Assembly (NCBI RefSeq): GCF_013344685.1
Contig: NZ_CP050137.1
Location: 2,156,001 to 2,220,000, forward strand
Direction: 5' to 3'
DNA: 64,000 bases
DNA from: Sphingomonas sp. CL5.1
GTDB taxonomy: Bacteria > Pseudomonadota > Alphaproteobacteria > Sphingomonadales > Sphingomonadaceae
Position numbers and translations under genes: made by a program. The first letter of the stretch is position 1; each line of letters opens with the position of its first letter. The notes below the pieces were generated by a model. The model searched no databases. It was not told the origin of the DNA and saw only the letters and a list, made by a program, of their open reading frames with translations. Below, piece after piece: positions 44,974 to 54,043 of the stretch.

Positions 44974-46269
44974 CTATTTGCGCGCCGCGAGCATCGCATC
45001 GAGCGAGGTGAATTTTTCGCGCGGCGCGCCGTCGCGCGCGTTGGCGATCTCGGCCTGCTCGATGCCCTGCCAGTCGCGAAAGGTGACGACATCCACCCCC
45101 CGCGCCGAGAATAGATCGTCCAGCCCGGCGCGGCCTTTCTTTGCGCTGTCGGCGGCGGTGTCCGCGCCGATCCGCTCGGCGATCAGGAAACCGTCAGGCC
45201 GATTGGTGCCGATCGTCCCGGTCGGCCCGCGCCGCGCCCAGCCGACCGCATAGAGACCGGGCGCGATCCGCCCCTCGTCATTGGCGAAGCGCCCGAGCTT
45301 CGCGTCATAGGGCACACCCTCGATCGGCGGGGTGCGATAGCCGATGCAGCTCACCACCAGACCGGCGGGAATGGCATAGGTCTCCCCGGTGCCCGTCGCG
45401 CGGCCGCTATCGTCGAGGCGGGTGCGCTCGACGATCACCCGCTCGACCTTGCCGTCGCCCTCGATCGCGACCGGCATGGCGAAGAAATCGAAATGAATCG
45501 AGACCGGCGCGGCAGGCGCGTTTCCCGCGAAGGCGCGCAGATGGCCGACCGACTTGCGCAGCCCGGGATCGAGTGCCGCGTCGGCATCTGCCGGGGGAAG
45601 GTCGGCGGGATCGACCAGCGGGGTGGCGCGGCTGAGATGACCCAGCTCGCCCAGTTCCTTCGGGGTCATCGCGATCTCGTGCGGGCCGCGCCGGGCCAGT
45701 ATGGTGATGTCGCGGATGCCGTGCGGTTCCAGCGCGGCGAGCGCATGGCCGACGATATCCGAGCCGGCGAACTCCTCGCCCGTCTTGGCGAGGATGCGCG
45801 CCACGTCGAGCGCGACGTTGCCCGCGCCGACGATCACCGCACCGGGGCCGCCCAGCGGCGGATCGAGGCGCGCGAAATCGGGATGGCCATTATACCAGCC
45901 GACGAACGCCGCCGATCCGATCACGCCGGGAAGATCGTCGCCGGGGATGCCGAGCGGGCGATCGTGCGGCGCGCCGGTCGCCAGCACCACCGCGTCATAG
46001 AGGTCGAGCAGCTCGGGGATCGACACGTCCTGCCCCACCGTCACATTGCCGACGAAGCGGACATTGTCGCTGAGCGCGGTCGCCTCATACCGCTTCGACA
46101 CGGCCTTGATCGACTGGTGATCGGGCGCGACGCCGGTGCGGATCAGGCCATAGGGCACCGGCAGGCGATCGATGATGTCGACGCGCACGCCTTCTCCGAA
46201 CGCCTTCTGGCAGGCCTCGGCGGTGTAATAGCCCGCAGGCCCCGAACCGATCACGGCGACGTGGCGCAT
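44974..46269 (-). CDS. ferredoxin-NADP reductase, FprA/adrenodoxin reductase type
   Basis: A 431-residue flavoprotein of the FprA/adrenodoxin-reductase type. FAD is bound by the N-terminal GSGPAGYYTAEACQ at 8-21, and the conserved PVPYGLIRTGVAPDH follows near 37. The NADP site is VGAGNVALDVARIL near 148. The C-terminal GWARRGPTGTIGTNR is a family signature. It transfers electrons between NADPH and ferredoxins, which could feed P450s or iron-sulfur assembly. It stands alone, between the divergently transcribed pnuC and the tRNA gene. Confidence 0.93.
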   Translation of the reverse strand: MRHVAVIGSGPAGYYTAEACQKAFGEGVRVDIIDRLPVPYGLIRTGVAPDHQSIKAVSKRYEATALSDNVRFVGNVTVGQDVSIPELLDLYDAVVLATGAPHDRPLGIPGDDLPGVIGSAAFVGWYNGHPDFARLDPPLGGPGAVIVGAGNVALDVARILAKTGEEFAGSDIVGHALAALEPHGIRDITILARRGPHEIAMTPKELGELGHLSRATPLVDPADLPPADADAALDPGLRKSVGHLRAFAGNAPAAPVSIHFDFFAMPVAIEGDGKVERVIVERTRLDDSGRATGTGETYAIPAGLVVSCIGYRTPPIEGVPYDAKLGRFANDEGRIAPGLYAVGWARRGPTGTIGTNRPDGFLIAERIGADTAADSAKKGRAGLDDLFSARGVDVVTFRDWQGIEQAEIANARDGAPREKFTSLDAMLAARK

Positions 46270-46340
46270 ATGGCGTCTCTCCTTGCTGTACCGGATGCTA
46301 ACCGCTTGGCGAGTGAGGGCAAGCCGCTTATCGCGGAGCG

Positions 46341-46925
46341 ATGTCGATGCTCGAAACGGTCGCGACGGTGCTGGGGGTGGCGTGCGTCGCGTTGGCGGCG
46401 CGGCGCAGCGTGTGGACGTTTCCGGCCGGGATCGGCTCGGTCGTGCTGATCGGCTTCGTCGTGTTCGAGGCGCGGCTTTACAGCGATGCGCTGCTCCAGT
46501 GCTTCTTCGTCGCCGCCAATGCTTATGGCTGGGTCAACTGGCTGCATTCGCGCGAGCGTAGCGGGGAAGTGGTGGTCGAGCGGATGAGCGGCGCGGCGCG
46601 GATCGCCTGGGCGACCGGCTGCCTCGCCGCGACGCTTGCCTGGGGGGCGGCGATGCACCGTTTCACCAATGCCTCCTATCCGTGGTGGGATGCCGCGATC
46701 GCCATCGCCAGCGTCGCCGGGCAATTGTTGATGGCGCGGCGGCGGATCGAGAATTGGGTGATCTGGATCGTCGTGGACCTCGCCTCGGTGCCATTGTATC
46801 TGGCGAAGGGCTTGTATCTATTTGCGGGGCTTTACGTGATCTATCTGGCGCTGGCCTGCTGGGGCCTGTTCGACTGGCGCCGCGCCGGGAATCGCGCCAC
46901 CGCGACCGTGCCGCTGCCCGCATGA
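46341..46925 (+). CDS. pnuC: nicotinamide riboside transporter PnuC
   Basis: A 194-residue integral membrane protein with about seven hydrophobic helices. The PnuC motifs are present: AYGWVNWLHSRE near residue 62 and the ENWVIWIVVDLASVPLYLAK segment near 134, whose aromatic residues line the substrate path. PnuC imports nicotinamide riboside by facilitated diffusion, and phosphorylation inside traps it. The adjacent NadR-like kinase, overlapping by four bases (ATGA), supplies that step. Confidence 0.94.
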   Translation: MSMLETVATVLGVACVALAARRSVWTFPAGIGSVVLIGFVVFEARLYSDALLQCFFVAANAYGWVNWLHSRERSGEVVVERMSGAARIAWATGCLAATLAWGAAMHRFTNASYPWWDAAIAIASVAGQLLMARRRIENWVIWIVVDLASVPLYLAKGLYLFAGLYVIYLALACWGLFDWRRAGNRATATVPLPA

Positions 46926-47443
46926 CGCTGCGCACGGTCTGCCTGCACGGCCCGGAAAGCACGGGCAAGTCGACCACCACCGCGCGGCTCGCGCGGGAGT
47001 TCGGCACGCCGGTGGTGGCGGAGTTCGGGCGCACCTATTGCGAGCGCTACGGCATCGATCTCACCATGTCCGATCTGGTGATGATCGCGCATACGCAGGA
47101 TCTTCAGGTCCGCGCGGCGTGCGACAAGGGGCGGTTCCCGGTGATCGTCGACACCGATGCGCTGATGAGCGCGGTGTGGGCGGACATGATGTTCGGCCGC
47201 CGCGACCCGTGGTTCGCGCGGTGGGACAATCCCGCCGACCTCTATCTGCTGTTCGATATCGACCTGCCGTGGATCGAGGACGGCACGCGCATGTTCGGCA
47301 GCGCGGCGGATCGCCAGCGTTTCTTCGATCTGTCGAAGGCGGAGCTGGACCGGCGCGGGGTGCGCTGGGAGATGATCAGCGGATCAGGCGAGGCGCGCTA
47401 CGAGGCGGTGCTCGCCGCGATCGGCATGGCGCAGGCGGCATAG
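46922..47443 (+). CDS. NadR-like nicotinamide riboside kinase (AAA ATPase)
   Basis: A 173-residue P-loop kinase with Walker A GPESTGKSTT at about 10-19 and VVAEFGRTYCERY near 30. This resembles the C-terminal kinase domain of NadR, without its adenylyltransferase or DNA-binding parts. It should phosphorylate imported nicotinamide riboside to NMN, completing salvage with PnuC. The start overlaps the pnuC stop (ATGA). Function is inferred from the fold and from this tight linkage. Confidence 0.88.
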   Translation: MTLRTVCLHGPESTGKSTTTARLAREFGTPVVAEFGRTYCERYGIDLTMSDLVMIAHTQDLQVRAACDKGRFPVIVDTDALMSAVWADMMFGRRDPWFARWDNPADLYLLFDIDLPWIEDGTRMFGSAADRQRFFDLSKAELDRRGVRWEMISGSGEARYEAVLAAIGMAQAA

Positions 47444-47489
47444 CTCCAGAGCGTCGCCCGATCATTGCCGGGCAACGCTCCGAAAGACT

Positions 47490-48458
47490 TTACTTCGACG
47501 GCGCCAGCCTGGTGTTGAGCACCCAGCCGACATTGTCGTTCTCGTCGGCGACTTCCCACCACAGGCCGTTCTTGTTGCCGGTGGGATAGACGATCGCGCC
47601 CGCCGGCAGCGTGCGGATCGTCTTGGCCGAGGCGAGTGCGCTGGCGTGCATCGCCACCGGGCCTTGCGCCGTATAGGTCTTGGTCGGCGAGGCTTCCGCA
47701 GTGCCCTGCTGGCCGGGCTGGACGAGACCCAGCTCGTTGACCATCTTCGAATAGGCCTGGATGAACGACAGCGTCACGATCCGGCCGATATCGGTATTGT
47801 CGTAGCCGCCGCCGACCGCCGCGATGCCGCCGCCGAAGAAGCCGGACCCGCCGCCGGCGCCGAATGTCAGGTTGTTCTTCGCGGCATAGCCCTCGGCGGT
47901 CGCGATCGTCTCGGTGGTGCGGACGTTGGTGATCGAGAGGACGGTGTTCGCCTCCATCTTCTTGCTGCGCAGCCCGCCCGCGAGCGCGCCGAAGCGGCCG
48001 CCGATCAGCCCGCCGATCGCGCCCACGCCGCCGCCGCCGGAGACATTGGAATTGGCGCCCTGGATTTCTGCGACCAGCACGTAATCGGCCGCCTTGATCT
48101 GGCCCTGGCCGACGTTCGAGCGGCGCTGGAGGCCGAGATCGGAGCCGATGTTGCGCTCGAGCTGCGCCGCCTGCAGGCCGCTGCCGCGATCGACGAGGTT
48201 GAAGCAGCCCGAACGCTGCACCAGCACCTTCAGCAGCTTGGAGGGCGCGGCGAGGCTGTATTGCGTCCACGGGCGCGGATCGTCGCCGTCGACGATCGAG
48301 ATCGTGCCGAGCTTGCGCGAGCAATGCGGCACGTCGTTCGCGGTCTGCTCCTGCAGGCGCTGGCCGGCGGATTCCTTGGCGAGCTTCTGCGCGTCGGCCG
48401 ATGACGCAAGCAATGCGATCGCCGAACCGGCGGCAATCAAGGCGAACTTACCCAACAT
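47490..48458 (-). CDS. CsgG/HfaB-like exported protein with C-terminal SH3-like domain
   Basis: A 322-residue exported protein. The signal peptide MLGKFALIAAGSAIALLASS ends near ADA-Q (residue 23), with no lipobox Cys. Residues 40-250 resemble CsgG/HfaB, the outer-membrane secretion or holdfast anchor family, with SKLLKVLVQRSGCFNLVDRG and YVLVAEIQGANSNVSGG, and a long Gly-rich loop. The last 60 residues, ending ENDNVGWVLNTRLAPSK, look like a bacterial SH3 domain. The start at 48458 follows GGGGGAGTTGAAA. The fusion and the missing lipidation site are unusual for this family. Confidence 0.8.
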   Translation of the reverse strand: MLGKFALIAAGSAIALLASSADAQKLAKESAGQRLQEQTANDVPHCSRKLGTISIVDGDDPRPWTQYSLAAPSKLLKVLVQRSGCFNLVDRGSGLQAAQLERNIGSDLGLQRRSNVGQGQIKAADYVLVAEIQGANSNVSGGGGVGAIGGLIGGRFGALAGGLRSKKMEANTVLSITNVRTTETIATAEGYAAKNNLTFGAGGGSGFFGGGIAAVGGGYDNTDIGRIVTLSFIQAYSKMVNELGLVQPGQQGTAEASPTKTYTAQGPVAMHASALASAKTIRTLPAGAIVYPTGNKNGLWWEVADENDNVGWVLNTRLAPSK

Positions 48459-48603
48459 TTTCAACTCCCCCGAAGGCGCCATTCCCACGGCGCGGCCAGA
48501 ACGATGCGGCCCGTAATGTTCCCATCGGCTTAACACCACCCGAAACGAGTCGCCAGCGTCACCTTTGACGCCCGTCGCTACCCCGCCTAGAGGCGCATCC
48601 GTT

Positions 48604-50400
48604 ATGACCACGCCGCTCGACCGCATCCGCAATTTCTCGATCATCGCGCATATCGATCATGGCAAGTCCACGCTGGCGGACCGGCTGATCCAGCGCACCG
48701 GCGGCCTATCCGACCGCGAGATGTCCGCGCAGGTGCTCGACAACATGGAGATCGAGAAGGAGCGCGGCATCACCATCAAGGCGCAGACCGTGCGGCTTGA
48801 GTGGAAAGGCCATGTCCTCAACCTGATGGACACGCCGGGGCACGTCGATTTCGCCTATGAGGTGTCGCGCAGCCTCGCCGCGTGCGAGGGCGCGCTGCTG
48901 GTGGTGGACGCGGCGCAGGGCGTGGAGGCGCAGACGCTCGCCAACGTCTATCAGTCGATCGAGCACGACCATGAGATCGTGCCGGTCATCAACAAGATCG
49001 ACCTGCCCGCCGCCGAGCCGGAGAAGGTCCGGCATGAGATCGAGGACATCATCGGCCTCGACGCCTCGAACGCGATCCTCGCTTCCGCCAAGTCCGGCAT
49101 CGGCATCGACGAGATCCTCGATGCGGTGGTCGAGCGCATCCCCGCGCCGAAGGGCGATCCGAACGCGCCCTTGAAGGCGATGCTGGTCGATAGCTGGTAT
49201 GACCCGTATCTTGGCGTCGTCATCCTCGTGCGCGTCGTGGACGGCGTGCTGCGCAAGGGCCAGCAGGTGACGTTCATGCAGGCCGGGACGCAGCATCTAG
49301 TCGATCGCGTCGGCTGCTTCCGCCCGAAGATCGAGCAACTCACCGATCTCGGGCCGGGCGAGATCGGCTTTATCACCGCGCAGATCAAGGATGTGGCGCA
49401 GGCCCGCGTCGGCGACACGCTGACCGATGCGAAGCGCCCGGCGGCGCAGGCGCTGCCCGGTTTCAAGGAAGTGCAGCCGGTGGTGTTCTGCGGGCTGTTC
49501 CCGGTCGACGCCAACGATTTCGAGAAGCTGCGCGAATCGATCAGCAAGCTGCGGCTCAATGACGCCTCGTTCAGCTTCGAGATGGAGACCTCCGCCGCGC
49601 TCGGCTTCGGCTTCCGCTGCGGCTTCCTCGGTCTGCTGCATCTGGAGATCATCCAGGAGCGGCTGACGCGCGAATACGACCTCGATCTCATCACCACCGC
49701 GCCGAGCGTGGTCTATCAGATCGAGCTGACCCATGGCGGCGGCCATATCGAGCTGCACAACCCCGCCGACATGCCCGATCCGAACAAGATCGAGACGATC
49801 GCCGAGCCGTGGATCGAGGCGACGATCTACGTGCCCGACGAATATCTCGGTTCGATCCTGAAGCTCTGTCAGGACCGGCGCGGCATCCAGAAGAACCTCA
49901 CCTATGTCGGCGGCCGCGCGCAGGTGACATATGAACTGCCGCTCAACGAGGTGGTGTTCGACTTCTACGACCGGCTGAAATCGATCAGCCGCGGCTATGC
50001 CAGCTTCGACTATCACCAGATCGGTTATCGCGAGGGCGATCTCGTCAAGATGTCGCTGCTGGTCAACAACGAGCCGGTCGATGCGCTTTCGATGATTGTC
50101 CATCGCGGATCGGCCGAGACGCGCGGGCGCGGCATGTGCGAGCGGCTCAAGGACCTGATCCCGCGCCACCTGTTCAAGATCCCGATCCAGGCGGCGATCG
50201 GCGGCAAGGTGATCGCGCGGGAGACGATCGCCGCGCTGCGCAAGGACGTCACCGCCAAATGCTATGGCGGCGATATCACGCGCAAGCGCAAGTTACTGGA
50301 AAAGCAGAAGGAAGGCAAGAAGCGGATGCGCGAATACGGCTCCGTGCAGATTCCGCAGGAAGCCTTCATCGCCGCGCTGCGCATGGGCGACGAGGGGTGA
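48604..50400 (+). CDS. lepA: elongation factor 4 (LepA)
   Basis: A 598-residue translational GTPase. The G1 motif is AHIDHGKST at about 15-23. Switch II carries DTPGHVDF, and NKID is the G4 motif. The LepA-specific C-terminal region is recognisable in [20 protein letters not shown]. It acts on ribosomes, where it has been linked to back-translocation and 30S biogenesis. Length and order match the family. The ATG at 48604 gives [16 protein letters not shown]. The CsgG-like gene is divergent, with 145 bases between. Confidence 0.98.
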   Translation: MTTPLDRIRNFSIIAHIDHGKSTLADRLIQRTGGLSDREMSAQVLDNMEIEKERGITIKAQTVRLEWKGHVLNLMDTPGHVDFAYEVSRSLAACEGALLVVDAAQGVEAQTLANVYQSIEHDHEIVPVINKIDLPAAEPEKVRHEIEDIIGLDASNAILASAKSGIGIDEILDAVVERIPAPKGDPNAPLKAMLVDSWYDPYLGVVILVRVVDGVLRKGQQVTFMQAGTQHLVDRVGCFRPKIEQLTDLGPGEIGFITAQIKDVAQARVGDTLTDAKRPAAQALPGFKEVQPVVFCGLFPVDANDFEKLRESISKLRLNDASFSFEMETSAALGFGFRCGFLGLLHLEIIQERLTREYDLDLITTAPSVVYQIELTHGGGHIELHNPADMPDPNKIETIAEPWIEATIYVPDEYLGSILKLCQDRRGIQKNLTYVGGRAQVTYELPLNEVVFDFYDRLKSISRGYASFDYHQIGYREGDLVKMSLLVNNEPVDALSMIVHRGSAETRGRGMCERLKDLIPRHLFKIPIQAAIGGKVIARETIAALRKDVTAKCYGGDITRKRKLLEKQKEGKKRMREYGSVQIPQEAFIAALRMGDEG

Positions 50401-50541
50401 GAGTGATGCGCGGGCGCTGACTGTTGTGTCTCATTTCGGGACGACGAGCTTGGATTCCGCCCGCCGATTTATCTCCGTTGATCCCTGCCTTTCCGGTTAA
50501 TTTTGCGCTAAGATCGACAAAAGCCAGACTCGGAGGATGAA

Positions 50542-51237
50542 ATGGTCAAGGGGATGATGGTCGCCGGCGTGGCGCTTGTAGCCGCCGTGACGATCGGTGG
50601 CGCGGCCTCTGCGGCCACGACGGTCAATTGGGCCGATCTCACCAGCACCGACAACAGCACCTATGCCAACGGGACGATCACCGTAGGGTCGGACACCGTC
50701 GGCGTTTCGATCAATGGCACCGGCTTCGCCACGGCCCAGGTCAACGGCGCGGGCACCAATTACTGGACCCAGGGCACCCCGGCGCCCTATACCGGCGGCT
50801 CGGTCGCCAACGCGCCGGGAACCACCGATATCGTCGAGTTCAACCAGGGCGGGACGAAGACGATCACCTTCAGCAAGGCCGTCACCGATCCCTATCTCGC
50901 GCTGGTGAGCTGGAACGGCAATACGTTCACCACCAGCGACCCCTTCACCGTGATCAGCGAGGGCTGCGGCTATTGGGGCTGCGGGACTTTCGCGAACGTC
51001 ACGTCGACCGGCTTCACCGGGAACGGCGAGCTTCACGGCATCGTCCAGTTCACCGGCACTTTCACCAGCATCAGCTTCACCGACACGACCGAGAACTGGC
51101 ACGGCTTGACGGTCGGCATCGCTGGCATCGCCGGGAGCGTGCCGGAACCGGCGACCTGGGCGATGATGATCGCCGGCTTTGGTCTGGTCGGTGCCACCAT
51201 GCGCCGTCGCGCGAAGCGGCCGCTCGCCGCCGCCTGA
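50542..51237 (+). CDS. PEPxxWA-CTERM sorting domain protein
   Basis: A 231-residue secreted protein. The signal peptide is MVKGMMVAGVALVAAVTIGG (cut near ASA-A). The mature part is Thr/Gly/Asn-rich beta structure with two Cys in GCGYWGCGTF. The C-terminus contains VPEPATWAMMIAGFGLVGAT followed by a basic tail MRRRAKRP, the exact layout of a PEPxxWA-CTERM signal: motif, membrane helix, Arg cluster. It is thus a predicted substrate of the exosortase at 20381. Its own function is unknown. The ATG follows CGGAGGATGAA, giving a good ribosome site. Confidence 0.93.
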   Translation: MVKGMMVAGVALVAAVTIGGAASAATTVNWADLTSTDNSTYANGTITVGSDTVGVSINGTGFATAQVNGAGTNYWTQGTPAPYTGGSVANAPGTTDIVEFNQGGTKTITFSKAVTDPYLALVSWNGNTFTTSDPFTVISEGCGYWGCGTFANVTSTGFTGNGELHGIVQFTGTFTSISFTDTTENWHGLTVGIAGIAGSVPEPATWAMMIAGFGLVGATMRRRAKRPLAAA

Positions 51238-51256
51238 TCGGATTTCGGAGGGGACC

Positions 51257-51289
51257 ACGGCCGGGAAGCAAAGCCTGCTTTCCGGCCGT
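51257..51289 (+). terminator. stem-loop terminator after PEPxxWA-CTERM gene
   Basis: ACGGCCGGGAAGCA pairs with TGCTTTCCGGCCGT around loop AAGCC, giving 14 base pairs with one G-T wobble. It begins 20 bases after the PEPxxWA-CTERM stop. No real T-run follows (TTCGCGCG), so termination may rely on the strong stem. Confidence 0.6.
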
Positions 51290-51371
51290 TCGCGCGTCCG
51301 GATGACGCGGTGCGCCGGGAAATCGTCGGATTGCGGTTGTGCCTGCGGTGACGGGATGCGATCGGTTGGTG

Positions 51372-52124
51372 ATGCGCCGCCTGATCGCCCTTGCCGCCCT
51401 GTTTCTCGCCGCGTTCGTCTTGCCGGCGGCGGCGCAGGACCGGGGGCCGCTGGTGCTCGCCGCGGCCTCGCTACAGGAATCGATGAACGCTGCCGCCGAT
51501 GAATGGGCGCGCGCCGGCCATGCGCGGCCGACGGTCTCCTTTGCCGCTTCCTCCGCGCTGGCGCGGCAGGTGCTGGCCGGCGCGGCCGCCGACCTGTTCG
51601 TTTCGGCGGACGAGGAATGGATGGATGCGCTAGCGGCGAAGGGGCTGCTTGCGAAGGGTACGCGCGCAGATCTGGTCGGCAACCGGCTGGTGGTGGTCGA
51701 GCCGGCGCGCGGACGCACCCGGCTGACCGTGGGCTCGCTGGGAACCATGTTGGCGCGGGGACCCGTTGCGATGGCTGATCCCGCCGCCGTGCCGGCCGGG
51801 AAATACGGGCAAGTGGCGCTGGAGAGGCTCGGCGCATGGGCGGCGGTCGCGCCGCATGTCGTGCGCGCCGAGAATGTCCGCGCGGCGCTGGCGCTGGTGG
51901 AGCGCGGCGTGGCCCCGTTCGGCATCGTATATGCGACCGACGCACATGCTTCGGCGAAAGTGCGGGTCGCCGGCGTCTTTCCGGCGTCGAGCCATCCGCC
52001 GATCCGCTATCCTGTCGCGCGGCTCGCCGCGTCGCTCAATCCGGCGGCGGAGAGCTTCCGCCGCTTCTTGTTGAGCGCGCGGGGCAGGGCGATCTTCGCG
52101 CGCTTCGGTTTCACGCGGCCCTGA
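51372..52124 (+). CDS. modA: molybdate ABC transporter substrate-binding protein
   Basis: A 250-residue periplasmic binding protein. The signal peptide MRRLIALAALFLAAFVLPAA precedes LVLAAASLQESMNAAADEW, the typical ModA opening with the oxyanion-contacting Ser. VSFAASSALARQV and a later IVYATDA segment are the other binding elements. It delivers molybdate to ModB. The start at 51372 is preferred to an ATG at 51339, which would put eleven residues before the signal peptide. The stop shares one base with the modB start. Confidence 0.93.
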   Translation: MRRLIALAALFLAAFVLPAAAQDRGPLVLAAASLQESMNAAADEWARAGHARPTVSFAASSALARQVLAGAAADLFVSADEEWMDALAAKGLLAKGTRADLVGNRLVVVEPARGRTRLTVGSLGTMLARGPVAMADPAAVPAGKYGQVALERLGAWAAVAPHVVRAENVRAALALVERGVAPFGIVYATDAHASAKVRVAGVFPASSHPPIRYPVARLAASLNPAAESFRRFLLSARGRAIFARFGFTRP

Positions 52125-52810
52125 TGGCGGAAAGTGTCTGGCCGATCGTCCGCCTCTCGCTGCTGGTCGGCGGGGCAGGGACATTGGCGGTGCTCCCGGT
52201 CGCTTTCGTGCTCGCCTATGTCCTCGCGCGCGGGCGGTTCCCCGGGCGGACGCTGCTCGACGCGCTGATCCATCTGCCGCTGGTCGTGCCGCCGGTGGTG
52301 ACGGGCTGGGTGCTGCTGCTGGCCTTCGCCCCGAGCGGGCCGCTGGGCGAGCCGCTCCAGCGCTGGTTCGGCGTCACCTTGCTGTTCCGCTGGACGGGCG
52401 CGGCGGTGGCGGCGGCGGTGATGGCGCTGCCGCTGGCGGTGCGCGCGATCCGGCTGTCGCTGGAGGCGGTCGACCGGCGGCTGGAGAATGCCGCGCGCAC
52501 CCTGGGGGCGGGGCGCTGGCGCACGTTCCGCACGGTGACGCTGCCGCTGTGCTGGCCTGGTGTGCTGGCCGGCGCGACATTGGCTTTCGCCCGCGCGCTG
52601 GGTGAGTTCGGCGCGACGATCACCTTCGTCTCGAACGTGCCCGGCGAAACGGAGACGCTGCCGCTCGCGATCTATGCCGCGCTCCAGCGGCCGGACGGCG
52701 ACGCGATCGTGTGGCGGCTGGCGGCGATCTCGGTTGCGATCAGTCTTGTCGCGCTGTTGGCATCGGAATGGCTCGCGCGACGGGCGGGGCGGGGCGTGCA
52801 TGTCCTTTGA
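52124..52810 (+). CDS. modB: molybdate ABC transporter permease
   Basis: A 228-residue inner-membrane permease with five to six helices. The ABC-permease EAA loop is ENAARTLGAGRWRTFRTVTL, and the conserved ARALGEFGATITFV segment follows near 165. HLPLVVPPVVTGWVLL is the usual ModB early-helix signature. The ATG at 52124 overlaps the modA stop by one base, and modC starts inside the modB 3' end. Confidence 0.94.
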   Translation: MAESVWPIVRLSLLVGGAGTLAVLPVAFVLAYVLARGRFPGRTLLDALIHLPLVVPPVVTGWVLLLAFAPSGPLGEPLQRWFGVTLLFRWTGAAVAAAVMALPLAVRAIRLSLEAVDRRLENAARTLGAGRWRTFRTVTLPLCWPGVLAGATLAFARALGEFGATITFVSNVPGETETLPLAIYAALQRPDGDAIVWRLAAISVAISLVALLASEWLARRAGRGVHVL

Positions 52811-53402
52811 CGTGGACGTGACGCTGCGGCGCGGCGAGGCGATGGTCGGCGTGACGTTCGCGGCGGAGGAGCGCGCGGTGGCGCTGGTCGGGGCATCCGG
52901 CGTGGGCAAGACCAGCGTGCTCGATATGATCGCCGGCCTGCTGCGGTCCGATCGCGGTCATGTCCGCGTCAACGGCCGCCTGTTGCTTGATCGCGTGGCG
53001 CGGGTGGAGGTGCCGCCACATCGCCGGCGCGCGGGCTATGTGTTTCAGGACACGCGGCTGTTTCCGCATCTCGATGTGCGACGCAACCTGCTTTACGGCG
53101 CGAGGGACGAGGCGCGGTTGGCGGCGATCGCGGAGTCGCTCGACATCGCGCATCTGCTCGATCGCTGGCCACGCGCGCTGTCCGGTGGAGAGGCGCGTCG
53201 CGTCGCGATCGGGCGGGCATTGCTGTCCGGGCCGGATTTCCTGCTGCTCGACGAGCCGCTGTCCTCGCTCGATCCGGCGCGGCGCGAGGAGGCGATGCGA
53301 CTGATCGAGCGTGTCCGCGACGAAACCGGGCTGCCGCTGTTGCTCGTCACGCACGACGAGGCGGAGGCGGAGCGACTGTGCGCGCGGATCGTCAGGATGT
53401 AA
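52800..53402 (+). CDS. modC: molybdate ABC transporter ATPase, short form without C-terminal MOP domain
   Basis: A 200-residue ABC ATPase. Walker A is GASGVGKTS at about 31-39. The Q-loop lies in VFQDTRLFPHL. The signature is LSGGEARRVAIGRALL. Walker B is FLLLDEPLSSLD, and the switch His is in VTHDEAEAE. It powers ModB. Typical ModC proteins are about 350 residues and carry a C-terminal TOBE/MOP regulatory domain. This one ends right after the ATPase domain. The stop is clear, so the short form appears to be genuine. It overlaps modB by eleven bases. Confidence 0.9.
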   Translation: MSFDVDVTLRRGEAMVGVTFAAEERAVALVGASGVGKTSVLDMIAGLLRSDRGHVRVNGRLLLDRVARVEVPPHRRRAGYVFQDTRLFPHLDVRRNLLYGARDEARLAAIAESLDIAHLLDRWPRALSGGEARRVAIGRALLSGPDFLLLDEPLSSLDPARREEAMRLIERVRDETGLPLLLVTHDEAEAERLCARIVRM

Positions 53403-53411
53403 CCCGCAACG

Positions 53412-53439
53412 AAAAAGGCGGCCCGTCGCCGGACCGCCT
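53412..53439 (-). terminator. intrinsic terminator of the rplM-rpsI operon
   Basis: On the minus strand AGGCGGTCC, loop, then GGGCCGCCTTTTT form an imperfect stem of about 8 pairs followed by five T residues. It lies about 55 bases after the rpsI stop and just past the convergent modC stop. Confidence 0.75.
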
Positions 53440-53494
53440 CAATCTTCCGTGGCAAATCTTCGGATCGCTTGTCGCAATCCGAAGCCGCCGCGCC

Positions 53495-54043
53495 TTAACG
53501 CTTCGAGAACTGGAAGCTGCGACGCGCCTTGGCGCGACCGTACTTCTTGCGCTCGACCGCGCGGCTGTCGCGGGTGAGGAAGCCGGCGGCCTTCACCGGC
53601 GAACGCAGCGCCGGCTCATAGCGGGTCAGCGCCTGGCTGATGCCATGCTTCACCGCGCCGGCCTGGCCGGACAGGCCGCCGCCCTTGACGGTGCAGACCA
53701 CGTCATACTGGCCTTCGCGCTCGGTGATGCCGAACACCTGGTTGATGACGAGGCGCAGCGTCGGGCGCGCGAAATAGATTTCCTGATCGCGGCCGTTGAT
53801 CGTGATCTTGCCCGAACCGGGCTTCAGCCACACGCGCGCGACCGCATCCTTGCGGCGGCCGGTAGCATAGGCGCGGCCCTGCTTGTCGAGCTCCTGCGCG
53901 CGCAGCGGCGCACGCTGGACCGGCTCGTCGATCTGGCCGGCGAGATACGCCTCGGCCTTGTCTTCGGCCGTGTCGGCGGCGGCTTCGCCCTGCTGCTTCA
54001 GCGCGGCGCCGAGATCGGCGAGGGACTGGCGATTGTCGGACAT
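53495..54043 (-). CDS. rpsI: 30S ribosomal protein S9
   Basis: A 182-residue ribosomal protein. The C-terminal two thirds are classical S9: [38 protein letters not shown], and the basic tail [17 protein letters not shown] that reaches the P-site tRNA. The N-terminal 50 residues are an Ala/Asp/Glu-rich extension beyond the E. coli length (130), common in alphaproteobacteria. The ATG overlaps the rplM stop as TAATG, so the two genes are translated in step. Confidence 0.97.
   Translation of the reverse strand: MSDNRQSLADLGAALKQQGEAAADTAEDKAEAYLAGQIDEPVQRAPLRAQELDKQGRAYATGRRKDAVARVWLKPGSGKITINGRDQEIYFARPTLRLVINQVFGITEREGQYDVVCTVKGGGLSGQAGAVKHGISQALTRYEPALRSPVKAAGFLTRDSRAVERKKYGRAKARRSFQFSKR

Noticed and set aside
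50470..50541. Sigma-54 type promoter before the PEPxxWA-CTERM gene, as known for PEP-CTERM genes in some species
   Set aside because: A GG followed by TTTTGC is present, but the spacing between GG and GC is eight bases instead of ten, and TGGCAC is absent.
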